Origin: Selenomonas sp. F0473
GTDB taxonomy: Bacteria > Bacillota > Negativicutes > Selenomonadales > Selenomonadaceae
Reading direction: 5' to 3'
Length of the DNA: 64,000 bases
Assembly: GCF_000315545.1 (NCBI RefSeq)
Contig: NZ_JH992902.1
Span: forward strand, 841,280-905,279
This document shows positions 23,493 through 31,191 of the stretch, piece after piece. Under the pieces are notes generated by a model that searched no databases, had not been told where the DNA came from, and saw nothing but the letters and a program-made list of their open reading frames with translations. A program made the translations under genes and the position numbers. Position 1 is the first letter of the stretch. Each line of letters begins with the position of its first letter.

Positions 23493-24433
23493 TTACTTTT
23501 GTTGTTTATAGTCAAAATCTAGTTTTATCTGATTCGGAGCTTCCTTCACCTCTAAAACCTTCACAGCCGTGTAGGTTGTAGATAGTGCCCCATTTTTGAT
23601 ATTTTGTTCAATACGGAATTTAACCCGCAACATTGCACCTTTTGTGAAGGCTAGTTCACTGCGATCTACTTTTGCATTAAAGGTTTCATCCTCTATGGAA
23701 GCCCAAAAAGAATGTTCACCGTCAGTCAGCTTCCATTTCCCCTCATCGAAATTTGGAGAAATAATCCTAACGAGAAGCACTTGCTCTATTGGTTCGTTGC
23801 ATTCTTCATCGGGGATAGGAGCAGCTTCGGGAGCTTTGAAATTGACAAGCTCTGCTTTTTCAATACGTTCAATAGGCTTTTCATTATCCTTATCGTTCGC
23901 GTCTCGAATCTCGAAAGAATCAATCCCTTCCTGCGACACCGGAGCAACGATTTTTTCAATACTTTTCCTACAATCAACATTCAAGTAAACATTGAGCAAT
24001 TTTTGTTTAATGATAAGAGATTCTTCATCAGATAGATGAACCGTCGCCTGTTCATCGCTCTCGCTCGTTATTCCAGTAATCTTTCGCCCGCGAATCCTCT
24101 TGATAAGGGAAAAAACACCCGCGTCGCCGTACCTCCCCAGCCTAATACCTCCATAAGGTCTTTTAAGCCGGATTCCTCAGCGCCGCTCATAAACAACTTT
24201 GCTTGCTCTAGGATATTGATGTCCAAAAGAAAGGTAATGTCAAAAGAACCACGCCGGATACTATCTGCATTCAGCATAACTTTTATGTTATGTTCACTGC
24301 CGATCACATCGCTAATCTGTCGGATTAGGTCTGAGAACGCAATCAGCGCAGGAGCGAGATCTCGGACGTCCATTGCACCGTTTTCGATTGCCGCTCCGCC
24401 GTATGCGATGCGTGCCTTTCGCGTAATGTTCAT
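23493..24433 (-). pseudogene. element gene of unknown function, split by a -1 frameshift
   Basis: The first part (24433-24068, 121 codons) opens MNITRKARIAYGGAAIENGA and includes MDVRDLAPALIAFSDLIRQI and RRGSFDITFLLDINIL, then runs out of frame after GWGGTA. The -1 frame takes over with GVFSLIKRIRGRKITGI and stays open to 23493 (..LDFDYKQQK). The switch is at a run of six T on the coding strand (A at 24110-24115); one more T would give a single ~313-residue protein. I recall similar MDVRDLAPAL proteins as unnamed proteins of mobile elements; function unknown. A sequencing error or slippage at the homopolymer is possible. Confidence 0.65.
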
Positions 24434-24539
24434 TGACGCTCACTCCTTCTTTTTTGTCATCAATATACTATTTCAAGTGGAAACCGTCAAGAGAAATGCG
24501 ATAAACGAAAACCTGTCTCTCTGAAACAGAAATCGGATT

Positions 24540-25028
24540 TCAGTTATTCGCATACCAATTTCCTTTCCCTCTGATCTCCGGCAACATCGCATAGAGATTC
24601 GCTCCGGGGCACGCAGTCGGCATGAGGTCACGATGCCCGACAACGTGATCTCCATCAATCGGCAGTCCGTAGTCCACACAGAGGTTCGCTATGAGCATAG
24701 ACAGCGCCTCGATTTGCGCACCCGTCGGTTCAGCAAGTTCAAAATTGCCGCAAACGTGGATACCGATTGTGTGATTGTTGTGCTCGTATGCGTGTGCGCC
24801 GACCGTCCAATGCGGGCGCCCCGCCTCTATGCTGGCATCCTTGCGGACGACGTAGTGATAGCCGATCCCCGACCAGCCCTTTGCCCTGTGACTGGCGTGA
24901 ATCTCTGCGGCGGACAGATCGTCATCGTACGGATTGCCCGTATGATGGATCACAATCTGATCCGTCGTGGGGCGCTTGCTTAACGCGCCGAAATCTAGGC
25001 CTGTATCTTTGATGTTTACTCGCTGCAT
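24540..25028 (-). CDS. N-acetylmuramoyl-L-alanine amidase (phage-type Amidase_2)
   Basis: A 162-residue single-domain peptidoglycan amidase that cleaves the bond between N-acetylmuramic acid and L-Ala. Zinc ligands are likely His-28 in IVIHHTGNP, His-132 in VGHRDLMPTACPG and Cys-140 in the same motif; Tyr-58 in IGYHYVV is the usual catalytic-site Tyr. No signal peptide or binding domain, so it resembles a small phage endolysin needing a holin for export. It has a strong ribosome site (AAAGGAGGGG) and its own promoter divergent from the repressor. No virion genes accompany it. Confidence 0.9.
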   Translation of the reverse strand: MQRVNIKDTGLDFGALSKRPTTDQIVIHHTGNPYDDDLSAAEIHASHRAKGWSGIGYHYVVRKDASIEAGRPHWTVGAHAYEHNNHTIGIHVCGNFELAEPTGAQIEALSMLIANLCVDYGLPIDGDHVVGHRDLMPTACPGANLYAMLPEIRGKGNWYANN

Positions 25029-25054
25029 AATTTTCCCCTCCTTTCATCAACTTC

Positions 25055-25083
25055 ATAATACAAGAAGTTCTAACTTATATCAA
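25055..25083 (-). promoter_or_regulatory. leftward promoter for the amidase unit
   Basis: TTGATA (25083-25078) and TATTAT (25060-25055) are 17 bp apart on the minus strand, 27 bp before the amidase start. The operator palindrome begins 18 bp upstream of its -35 box. Confidence 0.65.
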
Positions 25084-25100
25084 CGCTTTTCTTCCCAATT

Positions 25101-25137
25101 CACGAAAAAATATCTTGAATGTGAATATTTTTTCGTG
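25101..25137. promoter_or_regulatory. operator: perfect 13-bp inverted repeat between divergent promoters
   Basis: CACGAAAAAATAT (25101-25113) and ATATTTTTTCGTG (25125-25137) are perfect inverted repeats with an 11-bp spacer. They cover the -35 box and spacer of the repressor promoter and abut its -10 box. A dimer of the adjacent helix-turn-helix protein is the expected ligand, giving autoregulation (inference). Confidence 0.75.
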
Positions 25138-25143
25138 TATAAT
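25115..25143 (+). promoter_or_regulatory. repressor promoter
   Basis: TTGAAT (25115-25120) and a perfect TATAAT (25138-25143) have 17-bp spacing, 22 bp before the repressor ATG. The operator lies over it. Confidence 0.8.
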
Positions 25144-25165
25144 GAAACCATTAGGAGGTGATAAG

Positions 25166-25558
25166 ATGGATGTGAAGTCATATACCGCCTCAAAAATAAG
25201 GGAATATCGGAAGTTGCGCGGACTGACTCAAAAAGAACTGGGAGAAAAAATCGGCGTAAAACATAACACTATCTCCGGCTATGAGAGTGGTACAAACGAG
25301 CCGGAGCAAGATCTTTTATTCAAGATAGCATCTGCCCTAGAGGTTAGCATCAATGACCTTTTTCCAGACACTACAAATAACACCTCATCTTACTATTACG
25401 ACGACGAAGTCGCCGCCATAGCAAATGAAATAAAGGACAATCCGGGTATCAGAGTTTTATTCGATGCCTCTCGCGGGCTAAAAAAAGAGAGCATCGAAGA
25501 AGTCCGTCGTTTCATAGAATTTCAAAAAGCAAAGGAGAGAGGAGACTATGAGGGATAA
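25166..25558 (+). CDS. XRE-family phage-type repressor
   Basis: A 130-residue DNA-binding protein. Residues about 8-65 are a Cro/C1-type helix-turn-helix (IREYRKLRGLTQKELGEKIGVKHNTISGYESGTNEP). The C-terminal half (EEVRRFIEFQKAKER) is helical and probably dimerises or contacts the partner protease. ATG 25166 is fixed by AGGAGGTG upstream; the longer frame back to 25115 runs through the promoter. It overlaps the ImmA-like gene by 11 bp, a classic repressor/anti-repressor pairing of mobile elements. Confidence 0.9.
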   Translation: MDVKSYTASKIREYRKLRGLTQKELGEKIGVKHNTISGYESGTNEPEQDLLFKIASALEVSINDLFPDTTNNTSSYYYDDEVAAIANEIKDNPGIRVLFDASRGLKKESIEEVRRFIEFQKAKERGDYEG

Positions 25559-25778
25559 CGTACGGGAGGTAATACAGGACCTTCCAATCGGTATTAAGGG
25601 ATTTGTTGTCGAGGACGGCGCAGAAGATTTTTATACCATCGTTCTAAATGCTCGCTATTCAAGGGAAGCGAACATCGAGACATATAGACACGAGTTGAAG
25701 CATATTGAAGATGGAGACTTACGCAGCGGAGAATCCGCCGATGATATAGAGGTGAGAGCACATGGAAGGCAGTACTAG
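25548..25778 (+). CDS. small ImmA/IrrE-like metallopeptidase
   Basis: A 76-residue protein with a zinc-protease motif HELKH at residues 48-52 (ETYRHELKHIEDGD). In ICEBs1-type systems ImmA cleaves the ImmR repressor to induce the element; the overlap with the repressor gene supports the same role. It is much shorter than typical ImmA proteins (about 150 residues), so it keeps only the helix bearing the active site; the third zinc ligand is not obvious. It may be a reduced, still functional form. Confidence 0.7.
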   Translation: MRDNVREVIQDLPIGIKGFVVEDGAEDFYTIVLNARYSREANIETYRHELKHIEDGDLRSGESADDIEVRAHGRQY

Positions 25779-26244
25779 GACGGAAATTATAATACAACTT
25801 ATTTCAACTTTGATTGTTGGAGGAGTTGTTCTGCTTTATAAATACCTCCCCAGATTGGCACATAGAACAGATAAAGAAACTGTGATGATAAAATGTAAAT
25901 CTTTTTTAGAAGGATACGATGATTTTAATGTTCGTTGCGTGAAGAACATTTTAATCTCTCATATAGATAAGCAGCATTCAAACGAAGAAATTCACCGTGC
26001 CATAACGATAGAAAATCTATCTCATAAAAACTCAGCCCTATTTTTAATCGGCAACACGTCTTTTGATTTACTCATTTCGGGACGGTTTCACATATACAGA
26101 GGACGTTTATCCCCAGAAGGCAATGGCTTATATAGATTATTCAACGATGCCTACAAAGAACTAGTAAAAGAAAATCTTTTATCAAAAGACGACTATGATG
26201 AAACCTTATCCGAGCTAAATACCGAAATAAAAGAAATTGGATAA
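25762..26244 (+). CDS. membrane-anchored protein of unknown function
   Basis: A 160-residue protein, not recognised. One N-terminal membrane segment (IIIQLISTLIVGGVVLLYKYL, about residues 9-29) is followed by a cytoplasmic-looking, Lys- and Asn-rich domain with a helical end. It overlaps the ImmA-like gene by 17 bp and ends 41 bp before the DUF805 gene. Codon use is AT-rich, unlike the host genes. Confidence 0.6.
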   Translation: MEGSTRTEIIIQLISTLIVGGVVLLYKYLPRLAHRTDKETVMIKCKSFLEGYDDFNVRCVKNILISHIDKQHSNEEIHRAITIENLSHKNSALFLIGNTSFDLLISGRFHIYRGRLSPEGNGLYRLFNDAYKELVKENLLSKDDYDETLSELNTEIKEIG

Positions 26245-26284
26245 ACAATTAGAGGATATATTTCCTATCCGAGGAGGAATTGAC

Positions 26285-26836
26285 ATGGATGTATTATCAA
26301 AACTCAAGAATGGCTTTCTTTATTTCTTCCGTTTCTCTGGAAGAATGGGAAGAAAAGAGTTTATAAGAAATATATTATTCCTACTTCTCTTTACTTTTTT
26401 ATTTTCTATTGTCGCATTGCCTATTGGAGAACTTGTTTCGCCTGACAAGCCCGATGTTGTTAATTTTCTCTTTATATTCTTATTTGCAGTTTGCTATATT
26501 GGAATTATTCTCGCGGGCTTATCATCATTTTCTTTTTGTATCCGCAGAGCAAGAGATATTTCAAAGCATTGCATTATCGCCATTCCGATAATATTTCTTT
26601 TATTATTTTACCTCCAGTTTCAACAGCAACACGCCTTTCATCAAACTGTAAACATAGCATCAAATACTATGGGTAAAAATGTTTCAAAAGATGCTGAACG
26701 TGCCGCGCAAAAAGACGCACGCCCCTATGTAGAAGCTTATGAGGGATATAAACAAAAGAAACAGATTCTGATGCTATTATTCCCCGTCATACTTGCAGCC
26801 CTCCCAACCGATTCATTACGGAGGAAAGCAAAATGA
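26285..26836 (+). CDS. DUF805 family membrane protein
   Basis: A 183-residue integral membrane protein. The opening FSGRMGRKEFIRNILFL is the DUF805 signature (the aromatic/basic start of this family), followed by about four hydrophobic segments; SFSFCIRRARDISKH is the second conserved motif (RRxRD). The usual function is unknown. ATG 26285 follows GAGGAGG. It overlaps the next gene by 4 bp. It is a cargo gene in the AT-rich rightward unit. Confidence 0.78.
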   Translation: MDVLSKLKNGFLYFFRFSGRMGRKEFIRNILFLLLFTFLFSIVALPIGELVSPDKPDVVNFLFIFLFAVCYIGIILAGLSSFSFCIRRARDISKHCIIAIPIIFLLLFYLQFQQQHAFHQTVNIASNTMGKNVSKDAERAAQKDARPYVEAYEGYKQKKQILMLLFPVILAALPTDSLRRKAK

Positions 26837-27210
26837 ACACAAACAAAATATGCATCGCCGTTGCTGCGCTGTCCCTGCTCTCAACAGCCGCTCTCGGTGT
26901 CATCACCTATCAGCAGCAAAACTATATCCAATCTATAAAAGCGCAGCTGCCGAAAAAAGAATCGGCAAAAAAAGCAACATACACACTGCAGGATGCAAAA
27001 TCCGATATTGACGCCTTGCAATCCAAGATGTCTTATCTTGAATCTAGCGTCGATGACCTAGAGGCTCACCTCAATTCACTTGATGATGACGTGTCTAATA
27101 TCCCCATCAGAGTGGCAGGACTAGAAGATGATATAGATGCGACACGGGCAAGTCTTAACAGCCTCATCTATCAGTTGAACTTGAACTCACGTTCAAATTA
27201 CTACTATTGA
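26833..27210 (+). CDS. membrane-anchored coiled-coil protein of unknown function
   Basis: A 125-residue protein with an N-terminal membrane segment or signal (IAVAALSLLSTAALGVITYQQ) and a long heptad-rich coiled coil (DIDALQSKMSYLESSVDDLEAHLNSLDDDV and DDIDATRASLNSLIYQLN). It ends in SNYYY. Not recognised. It shares a 4-bp overlap with the DUF805 gene, so it is likely translated together with it. Confidence 0.65.
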   Translation: MNTNKICIAVAALSLLSTAALGVITYQQQNYIQSIKAQLPKKESAKKATYTLQDAKSDIDALQSKMSYLESSVDDLEAHLNSLDDDVSNIPIRVAGLEDDIDATRASLNSLIYQLNLNSRSNYYY

Positions 27211-27268
27211 TATAAAATTTTACATCTCCCCTGACCGAGATATAAAAATCCGCGATTTTTACTATCTC

Positions 27269-27314
27269 AAAGTATACTTTACATTTTCGGCAGTAATATC
27301 TTAAAGTATACTTT
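27269..27314. promoter_or_regulatory. two identical 12-bp palindromes AAAGTATACTTT
   Basis: Perfect palindromes AAAGTATACTTT at 27269-27280 and 27303-27314, with centres 34 bp apart (about three helical turns). They lie between the coiled-coil gene and the beta-family-like gene, as expected for a cooperative dimeric regulator. The binding protein is unknown. Confidence 0.5.
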
Positions 27315-27369
27315 GTATCTTTGATATCACACCACGTAACCCCTTGATATACAAGGCTTTGTGGACACA

Positions 27370-27421
27370 AAAGGACTACAAAAGGACTACGAAAGGACTA
27401 GCATCATGCGTTTAGTCCTTT
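27370..27421 (+). promoter_or_regulatory. three 11-bp tandem repeats and a hairpin in the leader of the beta-family-like gene
   Basis: AAAGGACTA occurs at 27370-27378, 27381-27389 and 27392-27400 (11-bp period), and its inverted copy TAGTCCTTT at 27413-27421. The inverted copy can pair with any of the three, so alternative hairpins are possible upstream of the start at 27502. Confidence 0.5.
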
Positions 27422-27501
27422 CCAAAATAAAAGCCGCCAACTCTGCTGTAACAGAGAGGACTGCGAAGCAATATCTTTTTAAAAGGGAGTGTATTTTCAT
27501 C

Positions 27502-28488
27502 ATGACGACTTATTTTCCTATTTTGAAATGGAAACGAGGAGAACAAATCGCATTACAAAATATAGGGGGTACTGCACCTCAATTAATGCCAGTAATCCAA
27601 ATAGTAGATGATAGCACACCAACAGATTTTTGCGATTCCATCAGAACATATTACAATCACCCTATCTACCTTGATACATCAAATCACCCTGATGAAGATG
27701 ATCATCTTTCTGTATTAAATTCGTATATCCAATATGCACAAGCTAACGGCTTTGCTATATATCCCATTGTGAATTATCCTGATATTGCCTACATTCCCTC
27801 AAACATAAATAGATGCGCTGTTTATCTCCCCATCCCACTTGATTTTAATGGACCACAAATCCACCAAATACTCAGTGATATATCTCAATATACATCCAAT
27901 CTTCAGTTAGATATATTTTTAAATGCTGGCAACATCCTTGACCAACAAACGGCCAACATATGTTATTCCCAGTATATATCAATACTACAAGGACTCATTC
28001 CACTCAAAGCACAATGTATCATTTGTTCAACGTCCTTTCCTGATGACATATCCTCTATCGGAAATGGTTGTTTTGCTGAATATCTTAGATATGACTATCA
28101 GATTTTTTCTCAACTAAAACAAGAACCCATATTATCCCCGATTAGAAGTAACATACACTACTCAGATTATGGTGTAACCAAATTCACTGAAAGCGAAATC
28201 AATTTTCGCTTTTTACGTAATGGCGTTCTTCCAAAAATTAGATATACGGCTAGTGATCGCTATATCGTTTGGAAAGGCTCCCGAAATCCACAGATTAACT
28301 ATCATCAACTATCAAGACAAGTGATTAACTCTATGTATTACTATGGTGCTCACTTCTCTTTTGGAGATCAAAACATTGATCGAATAGCACAAGGAAATGC
28401 AGGTGTCGGTAACAATACTAATTGGGTAACATACGCTTGCAATCACCATCTTGCTGTTGTATTGCAACAGATTTCCACGGTTCCCTAA
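27502..28488 (+). CDS. beta-family / sce7725-like protein, candidate defence component
   Basis: A 328-residue soluble protein. The start TTYFPILKWKRGEQIALQNI and the following PVIQIVDD match the beginning of beta-protein/sce7725-like families (YxPILKxKxGE..AL, then PxIEI); the rest looks like a TIM-barrel-type repeat of strands and helices (IYLDTS, IYPIVNYPD, LDIFLNAGNI). ATG 27502 is chosen because homology begins there; the upstream frame from GTG 27361 crosses tandem repeats. Its 3' end overlaps the opposite sce7726-like gene by 71 bp. Function is not established; the pairing suggests a two-gene module. Confidence 0.6.
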   Translation: MTTYFPILKWKRGEQIALQNIGGTAPQLMPVIQIVDDSTPTDFCDSIRTYYNHPIYLDTSNHPDEDDHLSVLNSYIQYAQANGFAIYPIVNYPDIAYIPSNINRCAVYLPIPLDFNGPQIHQILSDISQYTSNLQLDIFLNAGNILDQQTANICYSQYISILQGLIPLKAQCIICSTSFPDDISSIGNGCFAEYLRYDYQIFSQLKQEPILSPIRSNIHYSDYGVTKFTESEINFRFLRNGVLPKIRYTASDRYIVWKGSRNPQINYHQLSRQVINSMYYYGAHFSFGDQNIDRIAQGNAGVGNNTNWVTYACNHHLAVVLQQISTVP

Positions 28489-29041
28489 CTTTTAGTTGTT
28501 CTCTAACAATTAGGGGGATCTGATCATGCGATATATGGGCTGTCAGCAATTCCCCTAGTTGTTTTCTGGTTTTACTTTTATATCCTTTACGGATATCTGT
28601 ATACATCATCAAGGCGTTGATCATCTCATCTCTCCACAATAGTAAGATTAGGCTATCAACATCAATATTTTTATTTATCTGCCCTTTCCGTATGGTTGTA
28701 ATAACAATTTTTGAGTTCTTCTCCTTTACGCTTTTTACCGTCCACCATGAAGGAATTAACTCGTATATTTTATCAAGATGATTTTCAAAAACAACAAGTG
28801 TCATCGTATCAAATATTTTATTGTAATCTTCTACTTGTCTAGGAAGCCGTTCTAAATTATCTTGCTTACTTTTTATCTCATAACCATGCATCTTTCCATT
28901 TATAACGGCTATATCAATACGTGAACGACCTGCACAAATATCCATTTCATCAACAACAATGGTAGGGGTTTTTATGAAATCTTTACGTTGATAGAAACCT
29001 CTGTATAAGATTTTCCTAATATCACTATCGTAGATTTTCAT
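28418..29041 (-). CDS. sce7726-like protein with PD-(D/E)XK nuclease-type motif
   Basis: A 207-residue protein. RIDIAVINGKMHGYEIKSKQDNLERLPRQVEDY fits a PD-(D/E)XK core: Asp-43, then Glu-55 and Lys-57 in E-I-K, with the Gln-containing helix after it. sce7726-family proteins are known beside sce7725-family proteins, here the convergent neighbour. A nuclease role in defence is inference. The last ~23 residues are encoded antisense to the neighbour's C-terminus and may be an extension. AT-rich codon use, like the neighbour. Confidence 0.65.
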   Translation of the reverse strand: MKIYDSDIRKILYRGFYQRKDFIKTPTIVVDEMDICAGRSRIDIAVINGKMHGYEIKSKQDNLERLPRQVEDYNKIFDTMTLVVFENHLDKIYELIPSWWTVKSVKEKNSKIVITTIRKGQINKNIDVDSLILLLWRDEMINALMMYTDIRKGYKSKTRKQLGELLTAHISHDQIPLIVREQLKVREPWKSVAIQQQDGDCKRMLPN

Positions 29042-29145
29042 GTATTATTCCCTTCATTCGTTAACCATTCTACAAGTTAATTGTACCATATACGTCAACT
29101 AAAAACCGCCCGCGATGTTGGCGCATCACGAGCGGAATAGCAGAA

Positions 29146-29577
29146 TCAGCGTTTCAACTGATTCACTAGTTTTTGTTTTTCAACAATCTCTTTTACATTG
29201 GCACGTTTCCCATAGATGAACGTACCGACCAAAGCAGAAATCCCCATAAGCATTGTCCCGAGGCCTTCAAGAGAATGCCCCGTTACAACAATCCATGCAC
29301 CAAAGCCTATTGATGCAAGCCCTAACAAAAATCCGCAGATAATCCCTGCAAGACTATTTATGGACTGAGATTTAACAACACGCCTTTCTATATCTTGACG
29401 ATGCCCCGCTTGGTTCTCTGCCATCGTAATGATACGATCAGCAGCTCCCGGGCATATCTCCTCATAGTCTGCCAAATGAACAGGCGGCGGCAAGGGGCCT
29501 TCAAAGTGTCCCGCATATGTTACACCTTGATTCTGCTTTACAACAGTATCGTTTCTTTGCTTTTTATTACTGCCCAT
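29146..29577 (-). CDS. DUF2335 family membrane protein
   Basis: A 143-residue protein. The first half holds the DUF2335 signature (FEGPLPPPVHLADYEEICPG, then ADRIITMAENQAGHRQDIE), followed by two membrane segments (about 75-95 and 100-120) and a basic end. Function is unknown. Its ATG lies inside the 67-residue gene, 11-bp overlap, so the two are translationally coupled and may form a two-component module of the element. Confidence 0.82.
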   Translation of the reverse strand: MGSNKKQRNDTVVKQNQGVTYAGHFEGPLPPPVHLADYEEICPGAADRIITMAENQAGHRQDIERRVVKSQSINSLAGIICGFLLGLASIGFGAWIVVTGHSLEGLGTMLMGISALVGTFIYGKRANVKEIVEKQKLVNQLKR

Positions 29578-29770
29578 ATTCCACGCTCATTGCGTTGCGC
29601 AGATCATTCCCCACAACACGCCAATCATGCGCTAAAGCATTACGATCAGCTTCTTCTGGCGTGGAGGATTCATTGTAGGTATTCAGCGTTGAGCCCATAT
29701 CAAAAACGGATGCCATACCTTTCAAGAATCCGATCTCGGAAAACAGCAGGCTAACATATCCCTTTTCCAT
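29567..29770 (-). CDS. small element protein coupled to the DUF2335 gene
   Basis: A 67-residue protein, not recognised. It has a hydrophobic start (YVSLLFSEIGFLKGMASVF) and a polar, acidic C-terminal half ending in EYGQ; ALAHDWRVVGNDLRNAM looks like a small conserved motif. Start ATG 29770 is fixed by AGGAGGTG; an ATG 11 codons upstream would have no site. It is first in the two-gene minus-strand unit with DUF2335. Confidence 0.6.
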   Translation of the reverse strand: MEKGYVSLLFSEIGFLKGMASVFDMGSTLNTYNESSTPEEADRNALAHDWRVVGNDLRNAMSVEYGQ

Positions 29771-29791
29771 AAAGCAACACCTCCTAAATTG

Positions 29792-29800
29792 ATTATAGCA
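29792..29800 (-). promoter_or_regulatory. extended -10 promoter for the DUF2335 unit
   Basis: The minus strand reads TGCTATAAT, an extended -10 box, 21 bp before the start codon of the 67-residue protein. A TTGACA lies only 8 bp upstream of the -10, too close to serve as its -35. Confidence 0.45.
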
Positions 29801-30000
29801 CAATTTGTCAACGCCAAAAAATTCTCTATTTACTTCTATTACGTTCTATTATATTCATTAGCTTAAAAACCGTCCCCCATGCTACCAAGACAGAGGACGG
29901 CTCGAGCAAGCATCCCGAAGGGTATACTCACCGCAACAGGAACAGTATATCACACTTCCGGTTTGTTCGCTATCCCCTACAAACCCAGAGGTGTTTTATT

Positions 30001-31182
30001 ATGGCAAAAATCAGAGTCCGCAAACGCGGCAAGACGTATTCCTATTCATTCGACATATCCAAAAAGCCCCGCAAGATGAAGGAGAAAGGCGGCTTTGCCA
30101 CCGAGCAGGAAGCCTTCGATGCGGGGACGACGGCATATGCGGCATGGAAAACGGGCAACGTCGGCATCACGAGCGCAAAAGTCACGCTCGACGAGTTCAT
30201 TGTGTCGTGGCTTGAGAACGTCGTCAAAGGGAGCACAAAACAGCGAACGCACCATATCTATGAATACCAATACAGGCTATACATATCCCCATACATTGGG
30301 ACGATGTCATTGCAGGATATACGTCCCCGAGACATTGATCGCACAGTTCACGAACTAGTGGAAAAAGGATTATCACACGGAACAATATCCTCTGCTCTAC
30401 GCGTTGCGCATATCGCGTTCAAGTATGCCGTCTATCCATCTGAACTCATACAGATGAATCCGACAGAATATATAACAATCCCAAAAACAACAAAGAAAAA
30501 AGTGGTTAAACATACGATTATCAGCAAGCAGCAATTCAACGATCTTTTAGCGATATTCCCGTTCCCTCATCGGTATAGGATTCCATTGATGATAGCCTAC
30601 TATACGGGCATGAGGCTCGGAGAGGTGCTCGGCCTCACATGGGACGACATATCGATAGAGGGAAAGACCATCTCGGTATCCCGCCAGCTTTGCCCCGCCA
30701 CAAGCGCCGTGCCCGCATATTTTGATACGCCGAAAACAACGACAAGCAGCCGTACTATTTGCATCGGTAGTACCCTTCTATCCGCCCTAAAACAATGGAA
30801 GAACATTCAGAACGGATTCCGCCTCAAACTCGGCATAGTATATCAAATCGCCTATGAAATGCCGGACAGTAGAATATTGCATTTGCTCCCCCGCAAGGAT
30901 GCCGCCCCGCATGACGCAAAAGAGCGCCCTCTTGTATGTACCGATCACTTCGGCATTCCTGTGAGTCGTGCATCCATTATAGAACGCTTGCGGCATTTGG
31001 GATTAAATTCTCATAGTTTCCGCCACACACACGCCACTCGCTTAATTGAAAGCGGGGCAAAAGCCGTTGATGTCGCCGCTCGTCTCGGTCATACAGATGC
31101 AACAATTACGCAGAATCTATACACGCACGATACGGAAGCGATGCAAAGAGAAACCGCAGCCCTCACTGATACGGTTTTGTAG
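30001..31182 (+). CDS. tyrosine-type site-specific integrase
   Basis: A 393-residue phage-type recombinase that would integrate and excise the element. Residues 1-60 are an AP2-like arm-binding domain (KIRVRKRGKTYSYSFDISKK), 62-150 the core-binding SAM-like domain, and 175-385 the catalytic domain with Arg-205 (TGMRLGEVLGLTW), His-338 and Arg-341 (HSFRHTHATRL), His-364 (LGHT) and nucleophile Tyr-374 (QNLYTH). All catalytic residues are present. Its stop codon lies within one copy of the decamer TTGTAGACAA, which continues as the boundary repeat. ATG 30001 follows AGAGGTG. No excisionase gene is recognised. Confidence 0.95.
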   Translation: MAKIRVRKRGKTYSYSFDISKKPRKMKEKGGFATEQEAFDAGTTAYAAWKTGNVGITSAKVTLDEFIVSWLENVVKGSTKQRTHHIYEYQYRLYISPYIGTMSLQDIRPRDIDRTVHELVEKGLSHGTISSALRVAHIAFKYAVYPSELIQMNPTEYITIPKTTKKKVVKHTIISKQQFNDLLAIFPFPHRYRIPLMIAYYTGMRLGEVLGLTWDDISIEGKTISVSRQLCPATSAVPAYFDTPKTTTSSRTICIGSTLLSALKQWKNIQNGFRLKLGIVYQIAYEMPDSRILHLLPRKDAAPHDAKERPLVCTDHFGIPVSRASIIERLRHLGLNSHSFRHTHATRLIESGAKAVDVAARLGHTDATITQNLYTHDTEAMQRETAALTDTVL

Positions 31183-31191
31183 ACAACCATG

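Noticed and set aside
23270-23515. Minus-strand 81-codon open frame over the toxin
   Set aside because: It has no ribosome site and only mirrors the hairpins; the strand is better explained by an untranslated antisense RNA.
25115-25165. Longer start for the repressor at 25115
   Set aside because: That stretch contains the -35 and -10 boxes and the operator, and ATG 25166 has the ribosome site AGGAGGTG.
27361-27501. N-terminal extension of the beta-family-like protein from GTG
   Set aside because: The 47 residues are encoded by tandem repeats and a hairpin, and family similarity begins at the ATG at 27502.
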